Source of the DNA: a virus
DNA length: 64,000 nt
Virus record (IMG/VR): IMGVR_UViG_3300042563_003224
Span: 41,164 to 105,163 of that record
Strand: one strand, 5' to 3'
Shown: positions 1 to 8,868 of the stretch, piece by piece
How the letters are laid out: the number at the start of each line of letters is the position of its first letter
Numbering within the stretch: the first letter of the stretch is position 1
Notes under the pieces: model-generated
What the model saw: the letters and a program-made list of their open reading frames with translations, nothing else
Databases searched by the model: none
What the model was told of the DNA's origin: nothing
Position numbers and translations under genes: made by a program

Positions 1-1299
1 ATTATCCTCATAAACAGTACTGATAGTGACTTCGGTGTCTGTGCCAAATATCAATACAGTACCAGGTTCGTAGTCCAAGTCGGACTGATATTTCTCTGCC
101 AAGTCAGCATATTGTGCTGTGGTGGCCTTGGCAAAGATGGTATTAAATGTATTTGTTGAACTACCAATGTTGCCTGTGCCGGTAGTTCCGTTTTTAGTGA
201 TGCTTGGTAAGGTAATGCCAGCAAAAGTGGGGGTAGCCGCAGTTTGTAAATCTTGTGCAGTATTGATTGTGGCTGTGGAACTACTGATTGTGATGCCTAT
301 ACCATTACCACTGGCAAATGTCAATGTGCCACCACCTGCAACAGATCCCGATCCACCGGTTCCTGCCAGGGTAATTGTGGTTGTTGTTGCGGCAATGTTG
401 CCAGTACCGATTGAAATTATACGACCGTATGCATCTGTCGTTATAACTGGAACCACTGTTGCGCTACCGTAAGTTCCTGCACCTGGTCCTGTTGATGGCA
501 AACTGATTGCATTGCCGCTGATGGTTAAATTACCTGCACCCGAACTAGTACTTACCGCACGAATTCCGTTGTCATACAAACCTTGTCCGTATACAGTACT
601 GTTTACAATAGTATTTCCGCTGACTGCTAGTGCAGTTAATGTTCCGACCGATGTAATCGCAGTTTGTGTGCTGGTAAGAACACTTCCGTACAGATTACTA
701 GATATATTACCAGCGGTTAAGTTTCCAGTAATACTGGCATTGCCAGTTGTTTGTAATGTTCCCGAGGCTGTCAAGTTGCCCGCTGTTATATTACCAACAA
801 ATTGCGCTGTTGTGGCAACAGTTAAACTGGCCACAGTCAAGCCACTGGAAATATTAAGATTACCTGCTGTTAAGTTGCCGGCAATGCTGACCAGACCGCC
901 TACAAACAAATTACCACCTATACCGGCACCACCTACAGCTTGCAATGCGCCAGTGGTTGTACTAGTGCTGGGTGTTGTGTTAGAAAAGATTCCAAGGTCG
1001 CTAACAGTACCGCCTTGCCAATCACCCGAGAGAGCTGTTAAAACTTGAGAACCACCGGAATAAACAATATCGCCTCTAATAGCCTGACCATATACTGTAC
1101 CCGAGTTTGCACTAATGTCGTTGTTTGCTGTGATATAAGTCACAGGATACGTTGCACTTTGAGTTCGTGTGCCGTTGAGTTGATTGTTTAGTTTGTCTGT
1201 GTTTTCGTTGATGATCGTAAATGCGGCTCTGATAGTTGATCCATCACCTGCATTTGCATCTGATCCAGTGTTAACACTGGTAAATTGGGTAGTTGGCAT
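1..1299 (-). CDS. tail-fibre-like virion protein (partial, C-terminus outside window)
   Basis: An open frame runs from an ATG at 1299 to the window edge (433 codons, no stop). The protein is rich in G, T, S, N and A and carries repeated GNLTAGN/GNITAGN units typical of beta-structured phage fibre or baseplate-appendage proteins. Near the visible end, the segment YADLAEKYQSD..YEPGTVLIFG resembles the region that precedes the C-terminal part of many phage fibre proteins of the intramolecular-chaperone type. A T4-late-like box lies about 27 bases upstream of the start. It is probably a receptor-contacting fibre component; the exact role is inferred. The last domain cannot be seen. Confidence 0.7.
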   Translation of the reverse strand, partial: MPTTQFTSVNTGSDANAGDGSTIRAAFTIINENTDKLNNQLNGTRTQSATYPVTYITANNDISANSGTVYGQAIRGDIVYSGGSQVLTALSGDWQGGTVSDLGIFSNTTPSTSTTTGALQAVGGAGIGGNLFVGGLVSIAGNLTAGNLNISSGLTVASLTVATTAQFVGNITAGNLTASGTLQTTGNASITGNLTAGNISSNLYGSVLTSTQTAITSVGTLTALAVSGNTIVNSTVYGQGLYDNGIRAVSTSSGAGNLTISGNAISLPSTGPGAGTYGSATVVPVITTDAYGRIISIGTGNIAATTTTITLAGTGGSGSVAGGGTLTFASGNGIGITISSSTATINTAQDLQTAATPTFAGITLPSITKNGTTGTGNIGSSTNTFNTIFAKATTAQYADLAEKYQSDLDYEPGTVLIFGTDTEVTISTVYEDN

Positions 1300-1325
1300 A
1301 TAGCGAAAATTCCATTATTATAAGT

Positions 1326-1334
1326 TATTTATCG
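1326..1334 (-). promoter_or_regulatory. T4-late-like promoter box
   Basis: GATAAATAA on the minus strand matches the T4 late consensus TATAAATA and lies upstream of the fibre gene starting at 1299. Confidence 0.5.
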
Positions 1335-1399
1335 CTATACCAATCTAGACCAAAATTGGATAATGTGCGTAGATTATACTATCGCAGAATTTTCATTTT

Positions 1400-3316
1400 T
1401 TAGTTTTCTAATTTCAACATAGTTACAGTAATAGTAACATTGGCTGTATCAGCACTGGTTACAGTTGCTTTCAGTGGTATATTGGTATTGGCCGTGTTCT
1501 CGTTGTTAAATCCGTATACCGCCGGAGTAAAAAATTGTGTAATATTTCCCACATTAATAGTTTGGGCAATGATGCCTGTTCCTGTTGGTGGCGTTTCTCC
1601 AACCAGTCTGGAATAGTCTGTTACTCGTGCCGCAAGATTGGAATATATTGTTACCCAAACATTGGCCGTTGTATTGGCTGAAGTTCCTATGCTGTATAAT
1701 GCATAACCTTTAAAACCAGTTATGTTGATGTTGCCACCCACATTAGATGTTAACACAGTTGGTGTAGCAATCACGGCTGTTCGGGAAACAGTCAACGCAG
1801 TAATAGCATCTGCTTGAACACCTGCATTACTAGTCCATGCAGTTGTGACGGTGCTGTTTTGTGCATCAACATATGACTTCATTGAGGTGTTTGCTGTGAC
1901 AATAGCGGCATTGGCACCAATTATAGAATTGTGTTGCGCTAATGCATTACCAGTCAATGCAGTAATGGCATCTGCTTGTACACCGGCATTGCTGGTCAAT
2001 GCAACTATAGAATTGTGTTGCGTGGCCGCATTGGCCGCAACGTTTGCAATAAGAACATGTGTAATTGCAACAATGTTGCCTTGTAGTATGCTAATGGCAT
2101 CTGATTGTACACCGGCATTGCTTTGTAGACTAGAAATGGCATCTGCCTGCACCCCGGCATTGCTGGCCAATGCAGTAATCAATCCCGCTTGACTTGCGGC
2201 ATTGCTTTGTAGACTAGAAATGGCATCTGCCTGCACCCCGGCATTGCTGGCCAATGCAGTAATCAATCCCGCCTGACTTGCGGCGTTGGCAGTCCAGGCA
2301 GTGGTAACGGCTGAATCCTGTGCATCCACATAACTTTTCATTGCTGTATTGGCTAACACAATTGCGGCGTTGGCACCTGTGACCCAACTTTGTGTGGTTG
2401 ATATTTGTTCGTCAGCATATGACTTTAGAGCAGTATTGGCTGTGACAATGGCCGAATTACTGCCAGTAATCTTACTTTCTAAATTGCCCAACCAGGTTAC
2501 CATTACACCACCAAAACTAGCATTGTTGCTCAATGCTGTGCCAATTTCAAGCAGGGTGTCTAGTGCAGTAGAAGCACCACCGGTTAGTGTGGTAAACCGT
2601 GTGTCCACATAACTGGTCAATGTTGTACTGGCCGTGGTTATTTGGTAGTCGGTGTAGGCTTTTAATGCTGTGTTGCCTGCTTCCCACCCATAGGTTCCTG
2701 CATCAACATAATTCTTCATTGCTGTGTTGGCAGTAATAATTGCCGCATTGGCCCCTGCTATCTGATTTGCTTGAGCACCTGCGTTTGCAGTCCATGCTGT
2801 GGAAATTGCAGAAGTTTGTGCATCAACATAGCTCTTCATTGCTGTGTTGGCTGACACAACAACAGCGTTACCAGCACTGACTCTGCTGGTTAATAATATG
2901 TTGCCCAGTTGCAAGTTGTCTACATCTACATCTCTACTGTATTGACTAGATTGTAGTGAGCTAATTTGTCCACGAATGGAAGCGAGATCTTCGGCAGCAA
3001 TGGCAGTTGAAATTTGTGTACCAATTGCAGTAACATTAGGCAATAAACTGTTGACATAAGTTAAATTGGCATAATTAGTCAAGTTGTTTTGTACAATGGT
3101 GCTGACATTGCCAATGCTGACAGCGCCGGGTATATCATTGATGGTCAAAGTGACATTGCCTGACCGAGCATTTATGCTGTATACTCCAGCAGTCAAGTTG
3201 CCGCCGACCAGTGAAACTTGGTAGAAGTTTCGATTTACCTTATCAAATGCAACACGCAATGAATCACCAGAGTGATCTCCTGCGGTTACACCTAAATTAA
3301 TGTTAGCAAAGCTCAT
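1400..3316 (-). CDS. tail-fibre/baseplate-appendage-like protein with internal repeats
   Basis: A 638-residue protein of low complexity. Its first ~60 residues resemble the N-terminal attachment region of the neighbouring fibre gene (both have a T/S..N.G...GDGS/GDSLR.AF..N.N motif), suggesting both dock to the same virion site. The middle carries many copies of an ANTAMKSYVDAQ-type unit and NAG.QADAI.AL units, which look like a trimeric coiled coil or beta-helix shaft. A near-perfect 84-bp tandem duplication lies at 2117-2284. The C-terminal ~130 residues are non-repetitive and could be the tip. Likely virion appendage; receptor unknown. Confidence 0.7.
   Translation of the reverse strand: MSFANINLGVTAGDHSGDSLRVAFDKVNRNFYQVSLVGGNLTAGVYSINARSGNVTLTINDIPGAVSIGNVSTIVQNNLTNYANLTYVNSLLPNVTAIGTQISTAIAAEDLASIRGQISSLQSSQYSRDVDVDNLQLGNILLTSRVSAGNAVVVSANTAMKSYVDAQTSAISTAWTANAGAQANQIAGANAAIITANTAMKNYVDAGTYGWEAGNTALKAYTDYQITTASTTLTSYVDTRFTTLTGGASTALDTLLEIGTALSNNASFGGVMVTWLGNLESKITGSNSAIVTANTALKSYADEQISTTQSWVTGANAAIVLANTAMKSYVDAQDSAVTTAWTANAASQAGLITALASNAGVQADAISSLQSNAASQAGLITALASNAGVQADAISSLQSNAGVQSDAISILQGNIVAITHVLIANVAANAATQHNSIVALTSNAGVQADAITALTGNALAQHNSIIGANAAIVTANTSMKSYVDAQNSTVTTAWTSNAGVQADAITALTVSRTAVIATPTVLTSNVGGNINITGFKGYALYSIGTSANTTANVWVTIYSNLAARVTDYSRLVGETPPTGTGIIAQTINVGNITQFFTPAVYGFNNENTANTNIPLKATVTSADTANVTITVTMLKLEN
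2117..2284 (-). repeat. 84-bp tandem repeat, two copies, in the fibre gene
   Basis: Two adjacent copies (2117-2200, 2201-2284) are nearly identical and encode 28 residues each (N-A-x-S-Q-A-G-L-I-T-A-L then ADAISSLQS). The unit is in frame, so copy-number change would lengthen the shaft without breaking the gene. Confidence 0.8.
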
Positions 3317-3340
3317 GTGAGAAACCTATCGTTTATGCAG

Positions 3341-3347
3341 TATTTAG
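3341..3347 (-). promoter_or_regulatory. T4-late-like promoter box
   Basis: CTAAATA on the minus strand, 24 bases upstream of the fibre gene start at 3316. Confidence 0.45.
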
Positions 3348-3378
3348 CAAAACGAGCAGGTTACTCTACCGGGTGTGT

Positions 3379-3705
3379 TTAGGCTGGACTAAAACTGCTT
3401 CCGCAACCGCAGGTTGTTTGTGCGTTAGGATTTTCGATGGCAAATTGACTGCCCATCAGGTCTTCTTTGTAGTTGATTTTGGCTCCCTGCAGGTATTGAC
3501 TGCTCATCGAGTCCACCAGCAAGTGTACACCATTGATATCCAAATCAAAGTCATCTTCGTTGGCTATTTCGTCAAAGGTAAAGCCATAGCTCATGCCCGA
3601 ACATCCGCCACCCTGCACAAATATGCGTAGTTTAAGATCCGGGTTGTTTTCTTCTGCGATCAAATCGCGTATTTTGTCTGTTGCTGAGTCTGTTAGTGTA
3701 ATCAT
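3379..3705 (-). CDS. IscA/ErpA/HesB-like iron-sulfur carrier
   Basis: A 108-residue A-type carrier protein. The three conserved cysteines are visible: one in [11 protein letters not shown] and two in the C-terminal CGCGSSF. Family members bind and hand on Fe-S clusters or iron to apo-proteins in the cytosol. I chose the ATG at 3705 because it overlaps the stop of the superoxide dismutase gene by ATGA and removes a non-homologous N-terminal extension. Coupling to a superoxide dismutase suggests a shared role in protecting or rebuilding iron centres during infection. Radical-SAM and iron oxygenase genes elsewhere in the window are possible clients. Confidence 0.88.
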   Translation of the reverse strand: MITLTDSATDKIRDLIAEENNPDLKLRIFVQGGGCSGMSYGFTFDEIANEDDFDLDINGVHLLVDSMSSQYLQGAKINYKEDLMGSQFAIENPNAQTTCGCGSSFSPA

Positions 3706-4253
3706 TGGGTTCCTGATAGTCTGTGGTTTATGATGTTCCAATCAATGATGCGCCACAGCCCATCAATGTATTTGCCTTTGTTTGAGCCATAGTCATTGAC
3801 CCAGGCATGTTCCCACCAATCAATCAACAGAGCAATGTCTGTGCGTTTGGCGTGATTGCTGATGGTTTTGATAGTACCGGCTCGGCTCAGGTAAATCCAA
3901 TTGCTACCCTGTAATTTCATTGCTTGGTCTTTGAGCTCTCGTTTAAAGTCATCAAACGAACCAAACTTTCTTGTAATTAGTGCATCAATGGTGCCAGTGG
4001 GTCGATTGCCTGTGCGTGGACTGCGGAATTGTGTGAACCAGATGTTGTGCAAAAACGCACCTGCTTCGTTGAAATTGCGATCACCTTCTCGATTGTTGTA
4101 ACGGTCAACATAACCTCGGTATAATTTTCCATAATGTAGATCTATGGTGGTCTTGCTCATCACCGGACTCAATGCACCGGTACCGTAGGGCAGTTTGACC
4201 TGTGCCAAGTCCTGTCCGCTTTTGTCTTCAATCAAGTCAATAATTTCACGCAT
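3702..4253 (-). CDS. Fe/Mn-family superoxide dismutase
   Basis: A 183-residue protein of the Fe/Mn SOD superfamily. The metal ligands can be placed at H40 ([11 protein letters not shown]), H69 ([10 protein letters not shown]), D145 and H149 (IDWWEHAW), followed by the family's C-terminal signature around [10 protein letters not shown]. It is a little shorter than bacterial SodB (~192 residues). The usual HHGKHH at the first ligand is reduced to HYGKLY, so it is divergent. It would convert superoxide to oxygen and peroxide in the cytoplasm. It is coupled to the IscA-like gene. A T4-late-like box ends 4 bases before the start codon. Confidence 0.82.
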   Translation of the reverse strand: MREIIDLIEDKSGQDLAQVKLPYGTGALSPVMSKTTIDLHYGKLYRGYVDRYNNREGDRNFNEAGAFLHNIWFTQFRSPRTGNRPTGTIDALITRKFGSFDDFKRELKDQAMKLQGSNWIYLSRAGTIKTISNHAKRTDIALLIDWWEHAWVNDYGSNKGKYIDGLWRIIDWNIINHRLSGTQ

Positions 4254-4257
4254 CTAG

Positions 4258-4264
4258 TATTTAT
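4258..4264 (-). promoter_or_regulatory. T4-late-like promoter box abutting the SOD start
   Basis: The minus strand reads ATAAATACTAG then ATG. The box lies inside the stop region of the next gene, and only four bases separate it from the start codon. Confidence 0.5.
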
Positions 4265-4926
4265 GGTTGCAATTGCCATAAATCATCGGCTACTTTTTTC
4301 CAAGATAATGCATCGTTAACATAATCATCATCTGTGCAAACTCTGAGTATTTGTTTTCTACCTGAAAACATGCTGTCGATTGGATCAATGATATCGGTGT
4401 TCTGATGCCAGGCGGCAGTACAGCTGGGAATAGAATACACTTGCAACCATGGTTGATTTTCTCTAATCATTTCTAGTAGATAGTTGAATCCTAGATTCTT
4501 GGTATGTGTACACAACGGCCATGTGCTGCCAACTATAACTAATTTATGTAATCCTGTTTGTCTCATGTATTCTTCAAGTCCGCGAATTGTTGGAATAAAA
4601 ATAGAGTTACTGCCATTGGCCAATTCATGCAACTGAATACATAATGTTTCAGTGCCTAGCATGGAGACATAATCTTGTACGCTTTGTTGTTGTTCTGCCA
4701 ATGTAGTTGCTTGTGCCACCTGGGACTTGAAATAATGCACAACATCTTGTGTTATGATATCCAAACTTAAAAATGTTGTGTGGAATATAAATTGATCAAA
4801 GTCAAATTTGGCCAGGGTTTTGATCATGTTGTCATAAAAATTAACACCAGGCTCTAGTCCGACCCAGTTTATATGATTGAACTGGTCCCAACAATCAATA
4901 AAAACCACATAAGTTTTTTCGTTCAT
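4261..4926 (-). CDS. possible isochorismatase-fold hydrolase
   Basis: A 221-residue cytosolic protein. The N-terminal [10 protein letters not shown] and the later [14 protein letters not shown] resemble the first-strand aspartate and the catalytic-cysteine loop of cysteine hydrolases of the isochorismatase fold. The central lysine of that triad cannot be placed with confidence, so the assignment is tentative. It overlaps the IF-1 gene by ATGA and is probably co-transcribed with it. Other possibility: a phage-specific protein that keeps only the fold. Confidence 0.4.
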   Translation of the reverse strand: MNEKTYVVFIDCWDQFNHINWVGLEPGVNFYDNMIKTLAKFDFDQFIFHTTFLSLDIITQDVVHYFKSQVAQATTLAEQQQSVQDYVSMLGTETLCIQLHELANGSNSIFIPTIRGLEEYMRQTGLHKLVIVGSTWPLCTHTKNLGFNYLLEMIRENQPWLQVYSIPSCTAAWHQNTDIIDPIDSMFSGRKQILRVCTDDDYVNDALSWKKVADDLWQLQP

Positions 4927-5141
4927 TTGTTTCGATACACTACTCGTCCTCGAGTTAGATCGTAAGGACTCATTTCTACTTCAACACTGTCGCCTAGTAG
5001 TATGCGTATGTTATTTTGTCGCAGTCTACCGCTGATGGTGGCAGTGATGCTGTGACTTTCGTTGATTCTGATCCTGAACATGGCATTGGGCAACACATCC
5101 TCTACTTTGCCCTCTAACCTAATTAGATCCTCTTTACTCAT
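4923..5141 (-). CDS. infA: translation initiation factor IF-1
   Basis: A 72-residue protein that aligns end to end with bacterial IF-1: [13 protein letters not shown] at the start, a central NAMFR and IRILLGDSV, and a C-terminal [11 protein letters not shown]. This is the single OB-fold that binds the 30S A site next to S12 and helps IF-2 and IF-3 select the initiator tRNA. Length and motifs are complete, so it should be functional. It sits between the isochorismatase-like gene (ATGA overlap) and a 2OG-oxygenase-like gene (8-base overlap), away from any host-type ribosomal operon, so it is phage cargo. Confidence 0.93.
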   Translation of the reverse strand: MSKEDLIRLEGKVEDVLPNAMFRIRINESHSITATISGRLRQNNIRILLGDSVEVEMSPYDLTRGRVVYRNK

Positions 5142-5769
5142 GATAACTTAACATGATTCCATGCCTTTCTTTCAATTTTAAAAACTCCTCTGCTGAAAAA
5201 CTAATACTCAATTGCATCCTGGGACTGGTTAGACCCACCACACCATGTATAACTTTGCCAAAAAGCATGGTCCAAGATTTAACAGGAAAAATCTCTGTAT
5301 GAACAACATTCAAATTACTGTTGTCTGGCCATTGCATTGCATCACCTTCTCTGTAAAGGTTGTATCCGGGTTGTTGATACCAACGTGTTTCAACTTGTTC
5401 GCCACCGGTGTCTATGAGATAATTTAATATATAACGCCTAGGACCACCATCTGTGTGCGGGAAAAATGCATCTCCGTTACGCATGACTTGACTGCCCATT
5501 TGTGAATACTCAGATGCAATATTATCACGAATCCATTCGTCTGTTAATTTTCCTAGATTATATCGTCGATACATTGCACGGCTATATTTTTCTTTGCCAA
5601 CAAAGAAATGACTAGAGTTGTGTATGACTTTTAGTTGTCGATCTGTAATAGTTTTTCTAATGGTAAATTGTGGATCGTTGTCGTTTTTTATAGATGCCAC
5701 AATCTCTGCCACTACACCAGCTGGTGGCAACGGCATATCACAAATACAAAAGAAATCGTTGGCGATCAT
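5134..5769 (-). CDS. 2OG-Fe(II) oxygenase-like protein (group B)
   Basis: A 211-residue protein with the double-stranded beta-helix signature: H105-x-D107 (PHTDGG), distal H175 (KVIHGV) and a 2-oxoglutarate-binding R184. The W.QQPG segment and overall layout match the gene at 24273-24797, so the two are paralogues. Such enzymes hydroxylate proteins or small molecules; the substrate is unknown here. It overlaps the next 2OG-like gene upstream by ATGA. Confidence 0.72.
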   Translation of the reverse strand: MIANDFFCICDMPLPPAGVVAEIVASIKNDNDPQFTIRKTITDRQLKVIHNSSHFFVGKEKYSRAMYRRYNLGKLTDEWIRDNIASEYSQMGSQVMRNGDAFFPHTDGGPRRYILNYLIDTGGEQVETRWYQQPGYNLYREGDAMQWPDNSNLNVVHTEIFPVKSWTMLFGKVIHGVVGLTSPRMQLSISFSAEEFLKLKERHGIMLSYHE

Positions 5770-6296
5770 TGATTTCTATATGCCAATAGGTAATCACGCA
5801 CTTGTTGATAAGTGGCATCTGCAATAGGAACTCGTAATAAGTATCTTGGTTCTCGACTTAGATTAATAACACAATGTTCAACTGTGCTATCAAATACTGT
5901 GGGTCTGAACTGTTCATAGTCGCATTGATATATGTTGTATTGTAAAGGAATATTTGTTTTAGTTCTAAAAAGCGTTATGCATTTGTCAGGGCTAGACAGT
6001 AAAATGTTTATGCCAGTTGTTACTCCACCTTTATCTGTATGCCAATCATATAACCCTTCTGGATCAGTCTTGGCATATACTGCGCCCAATACTCCGGGAA
6101 ATGTTTTTTTTAGCATGATATAAAATGGATGCAACATAAAATGCATCTTAAAGTCTTTGCCAGTCTTACTATTCAAATTGAGTTTTGTAAATGAACCATG
6201 CTCAATGGGGGTTTCGTAATTGAGTTGTTCTGCATGTTCTAAAAACTTGGCGGGTATCAATGGAAGGTGTGTTAAATGACAGAAAAAGTCGTTCAT
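5766..6296 (-). CDS. 2OG-Fe(II) oxygenase-like protein (group A)
   Basis: A 176-residue protein with H86-x-D88 (WHTDKGG), H141 (VEHCVINL) and R151 (EPRYLLRV). It is the same group as 20896-21438 and 23747-24283, which share the order HxD, G-I-N-x-x-x-S, T-x-F, FN/FD..xxH, RY-x-L and a C-terminal tY...dyL. The substrate is unknown. It is coupled to the group B gene downstream, a pairing that recurs at 23.7-24.8 kb. Confidence 0.72.
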   Translation of the reverse strand: MNDFFCHLTHLPLIPAKFLEHAEQLNYETPIEHGSFTKLNLNSKTGKDFKMHFMLHPFYIMLKKTFPGVLGAVYAKTDPEGLYDWHTDKGGVTTGINILLSSPDKCITLFRTKTNIPLQYNIYQCDYEQFRPTVFDSTVEHCVINLSREPRYLLRVPIADATYQQVRDYLLAYRNQ

Positions 6297-6299
6297 AAA

Positions 6300-6692
6300 T
6301 TATCTACGCATATTACTTATAGCCACAGCTTCATCATCACTAAAAATAGGAACAGCATTTGATTTGTGCATGGTACCAATGCCTAGCATTTTGGTACCTG
6401 TGTATTGTGGGATTTTTTTACTGCTGATAGGTCCTGCGTGTCCTGTATCCCTACTAGGGATATGTGCAGTACTACGGTCTGTTGGAGTATTTAGTCGATA
6501 TACCAAAGGTTCGGCCTTCATTGCTCGCTTGCGACGCTTTTCGTCAGCATCAATTTCCCACTTCTTTTGCAGTTGTTTCCACAATTCATCTAGTTCGCGG
6601 GCCTTGCGAGCTTCTTCGGCATTGCGAAATTTTACTCGGCCTTTTTTCTTGCCGTTGAGACTAAGGCTGGGGTGATGTAGGTGCATGGTCAT
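6300..6692 (-). CDS. conserved phage protein, basic, function unknown
   Basis: 130 residues from an ATG at 6692 that overlaps the preceding stop (ATGA). The N-terminal half is a charged helix rich in K, R and E. The C-terminal half has SRDTGHAGPISSKK, YTGTKMLGIGTMHKSN and a final A..ISNMRR, a block I recognise from many unrelated tailed phages without a known function. No membrane segment. Confidence 0.65.
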   Translation of the reverse strand: MTMHLHHPSLSLNGKKKGRVKFRNAEEARKARELDELWKQLQKKWEIDADEKRRKRAMKAEPLVYRLNTPTDRSTAHIPSRDTGHAGPISSKKIPQYTGTKMLGIGTMHKSNAVPIFSDDEAVAISNMRR

Positions 6693-7021
6693 ATTGTTTG
6701 CTTCTGTTTGAAAGGAAAGGAATGCTGTGTGTTTTCGGGCTGTTTGCAAATGCCACTTCGATCTGGCAACATTGATCTATCGGTGCAGATACCTTTTGCA
6801 GTACACATCAAATCGTCTGTGACACTGGGTTTCTCTAGTCTTGACTGCGGCGGGCATTGTTTGTTCTTTTCTTTGGGATCAAAGAACTTTACGCAATAAC
6901 CTCTGTTGCTCCAGTGTAGCCCCATGGGGCATGCCACTCGTTCTGCACTGATTGGGATCATGTCGTTGGCTGTCACTGCCGATGAGCACAGTAACAATCC
7001 AACAAGAAGATCCTTAATCAT
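6689..7021 (-). CDS. small secreted cysteine-containing protein
   Basis: 110 residues with an N-terminal signal peptide (MIKDLLVGLLLCSSAVTA). The mature part has about six cysteines, which suggests disulfides in the periplasm. No family recognised. It is coupled to the downstream gene by ATGA. Confidence 0.55.
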   Translation of the reverse strand: MIKDLLVGLLLCSSAVTANDMIPISAERVACPMGLHWSNRGYCVKFFDPKEKNKQCPPQSRLEKPSVTDDLMCTAKGICTDRSMLPDRSGICKQPENTQHSFPFKQKQTI

Positions 7022-7038
7022 GCCATTATTGTAACAAA

Positions 7039-7362
7039 TTATTCTTTATTTGTCAAATCCAAAACGGCTGTCTTCAGCGTTTCTGCGTAATTGAGTGCTT
7101 GTTGTTGGGTCATAATAATACTGGCCTCGTATTCCACATAACCTCGTGTCAACAAGTGCCATGCGGTGATCCAACGGTTCTGTTCCCAAAATTTGGATTT
7201 TTGTTTGGTATATGTGGTCACTGTGATTGAATTGCTGTCAGTTTCAACCCATACCGTGTGGGTATGATCATCGGCGCCACACTCACACACAACTTGGTAT
7301 GTTTTTGCATCTTCAAATTCTTTTAGTTTTAGGATGCCTTCTGCTGGTGTTTCGGGTGTCAT
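7039..7362 (-). CDS. hypothetical phage protein
   Basis: 107 residues, acidic, with a C-E-C pair and a WHLLTRGYVEYEASI-type core. Similar short proteins occur in T4-like phages, but I cannot name a function. The start overlaps the stop of the gene at 7359-7736 by ATGA. Confidence 0.5.
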   Translation of the reverse strand: MTPETPAEGILKLKEFEDAKTYQVVCECGADDHTHTVWVETDSNSITVTTYTKQKSKFWEQNRWITAWHLLTRGYVEYEASIIMTQQQALNYAETLKTAVLDLTNKE

Positions 7363-7736
7363 GGTATTTCTTTGATGGTATATTTAACTTCGTGAACCCC
7401 ATCGTATTTGACCAATTTCCAATCGGTATTGGCTGTTACAACTTCTTCGGTGGGCAACAAGAATATATGTTCGGGGAATCGATATTTTAGAACTTCTATT
7501 ATATCTTCTACAGTTTGACCTTGTCCCAAAAATGCATGATCATCTTCGTCAAACCAGTAAGTAACTCCGTTGACATCTTCTATTTTAACTCGATGTATAA
7601 CACTATCCAAGTATTGTTTCATAGCCGTATATCGCTGTTCTTTGTTTTCAGCCACAGATTGTGCCACAGATTGTGCCACTCTAAAAATAAAATAGTAAAA
7701 TACTGTCCATCCCAAAAATTCTATAATACCGTCCAT
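7359..7736 (-). CDS. hypothetical protein with N-terminal membrane anchor
   Basis: 125 residues. Residues 5-20 form a hydrophobic anchor (FLGWTVFYYFIFRVA), followed by a duplicated AQSVAQSVA helix. The C-terminal part is a soluble alpha/beta domain with YWFDEDDHAFLGQG. A good ribosome-binding site (GGGAG) and a GTAAATA box precede it. Function unknown. Confidence 0.5.
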   Translation of the reverse strand: MDGIIEFLGWTVFYYFIFRVAQSVAQSVAENKEQRYTAMKQYLDSVIHRVKIEDVNGVTYWFDEDDHAFLGQGQTVEDIIEVLKYRFPEHIFLLPTEEVVTANTDWKLVKYDGVHEVKYTIKEIP

Positions 7737-7752
7737 TTTGATCTCCCTTTAC

Positions 7753-7759
7753 TATTTAC
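7753..7759 (-). promoter_or_regulatory. T4-late-like promoter box
   Basis: GTAAATA on the minus strand, 16 bases before the start at 7736, with a GGGAG ribosome-binding site between them. Confidence 0.4.
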
Positions 7760-7762
7760 ACA

Positions 7763-8590
7763 TTAAGTCCAAAGACCACGCCGGATCTTAACCAACCGAA
7801 TCATCATTGCCTCATCTTCCTGATGTCTTGCTTCTTCGATTTCATGCACACGACCATATATGGCTCTTTTTTCTTTGCGCTCCTGTGCAGTCAGATGTTT
7901 CTCGTCGGGATCAAAATCCATTTTGCCATACTTGGCTGCCATGCGATCATGGAATTCCTTAAACCCTGATTCTTCGTATTCGTCTCTGCGGGTTGCTCTA
8001 ATATCTTTCCACCAGGTGTACAAGGTCAGCACCTCGCGGGCATGTTCTGCTTGACTGAGATTACGGTCCTGCACTGGCAAGGCTGGATCATCTAGGGTCA
8101 TGCACCATTTCAAATAGTCAATGCCGGCCGCGGGACAACGCCACTCGCGCCAGTAAACCAACCAATTGTCTCTCCACCAGGGCATGTTGTGTTTTTTGCG
8201 GGCTTTTTCGTCCCATACACAAGTATGCCAGGCCTGTTCCACTTCAACAAAATCTACTAATTCTGTAAACATGCCGTGCAAGATGCGAGTTTCGTATTCG
8301 TGCCAAACACCGTGTTCCAGATCTGTGCGAACCATGTGTGTTTGTCTGACAAATCGATTACGCAAGTAATAAGACACATTGTAAATTGGATCAACAATCC
8401 ACTGTGCAGGTTTTTCCAACCAGTCGGGTAGTATTTCTGTCACGAAGTATGCAACAGGGCGCGAAGCCTTTAGTTCGTCTTCCCATTTGGCCCATCCGCC
8501 CCAGGCTAGGGCACGAGGCTTTTCAATTCGGAAAACAGATCGTCTCAGCCAAATAAATAGCCAACTGTCTTGATAGTTTCTTGATTGCAT
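7763..8590 (-). CDS. conserved T4-like phage protein, function unknown
   Basis: A 275-residue soluble protein very rich in tryptophan, arginine and acidic residues, with no signal or membrane segment. The C-terminal third is a charged helix (K/E/R) ending in IRRGLWT. I recognise its general type from T4-like environmental phages but know no activity. It overlaps the upstream gene's stop by one base. Confidence 0.5.
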   Translation of the reverse strand: MQSRNYQDSWLFIWLRRSVFRIEKPRALAWGGWAKWEDELKASRPVAYFVTEILPDWLEKPAQWIVDPIYNVSYYLRNRFVRQTHMVRTDLEHGVWHEYETRILHGMFTELVDFVEVEQAWHTCVWDEKARKKHNMPWWRDNWLVYWREWRCPAAGIDYLKWCMTLDDPALPVQDRNLSQAEHAREVLTLYTWWKDIRATRRDEYEESGFKEFHDRMAAKYGKMDFDPDEKHLTAQERKEKRAIYGRVHEIEEARHQEDEAMMIRLVKIRRGLWT

Positions 8591-8868
8591 TAGGTGTTCT
8601 TTAGTATATCCATTACACTACCAATTTTAAACTCAACGCGAGTTGTTGTCAACTGTTTTGGTTTATAATGCACATGGTCACGCAGATGGAATGTGGCAAA
8701 AACCTCAAATCCTCCCCACATGCTGTTCCATTTTTCGGGATTGCCAGGATAGGTTTCGGTACCATCTATGATTAGGTAGTACTTGTCCTTCCGTAATTCG
8801 ACTGTGAGTTTTACCCGCATAGGTTTTACTCGTTCTTGAACTATATCAACAAATGGTATTTCAATCAT
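8590..8868 (-). CDS. hypothetical small protein
   Basis: 92 residues, mostly predicted beta strands, with a W-x-x-M-W-G-G-F-E-V centre. It overlaps the oxidoreductase gene upstream by ATGA and the next gene by one base, so it sits within one transcription unit. It does not show the F-x-L-x-W end of the small-protein array upstream. Confidence 0.45.
   Translation of the reverse strand: MIEIPFVDIVQERVKPMRVKLTVELRKDKYYLIIDGTETYPGNPEKWNSMWGGFEVFATFHLRDHVHYKPKQLTTTRVEFKIGSVMDILKNT

Noticed and set aside
119-1048. Plus-strand open frames of 117 and 178 residues
   Set aside because: They are V/P/L-rich shadows of the minus-strand fibre gene, which has phage motifs and runs through the whole stretch.
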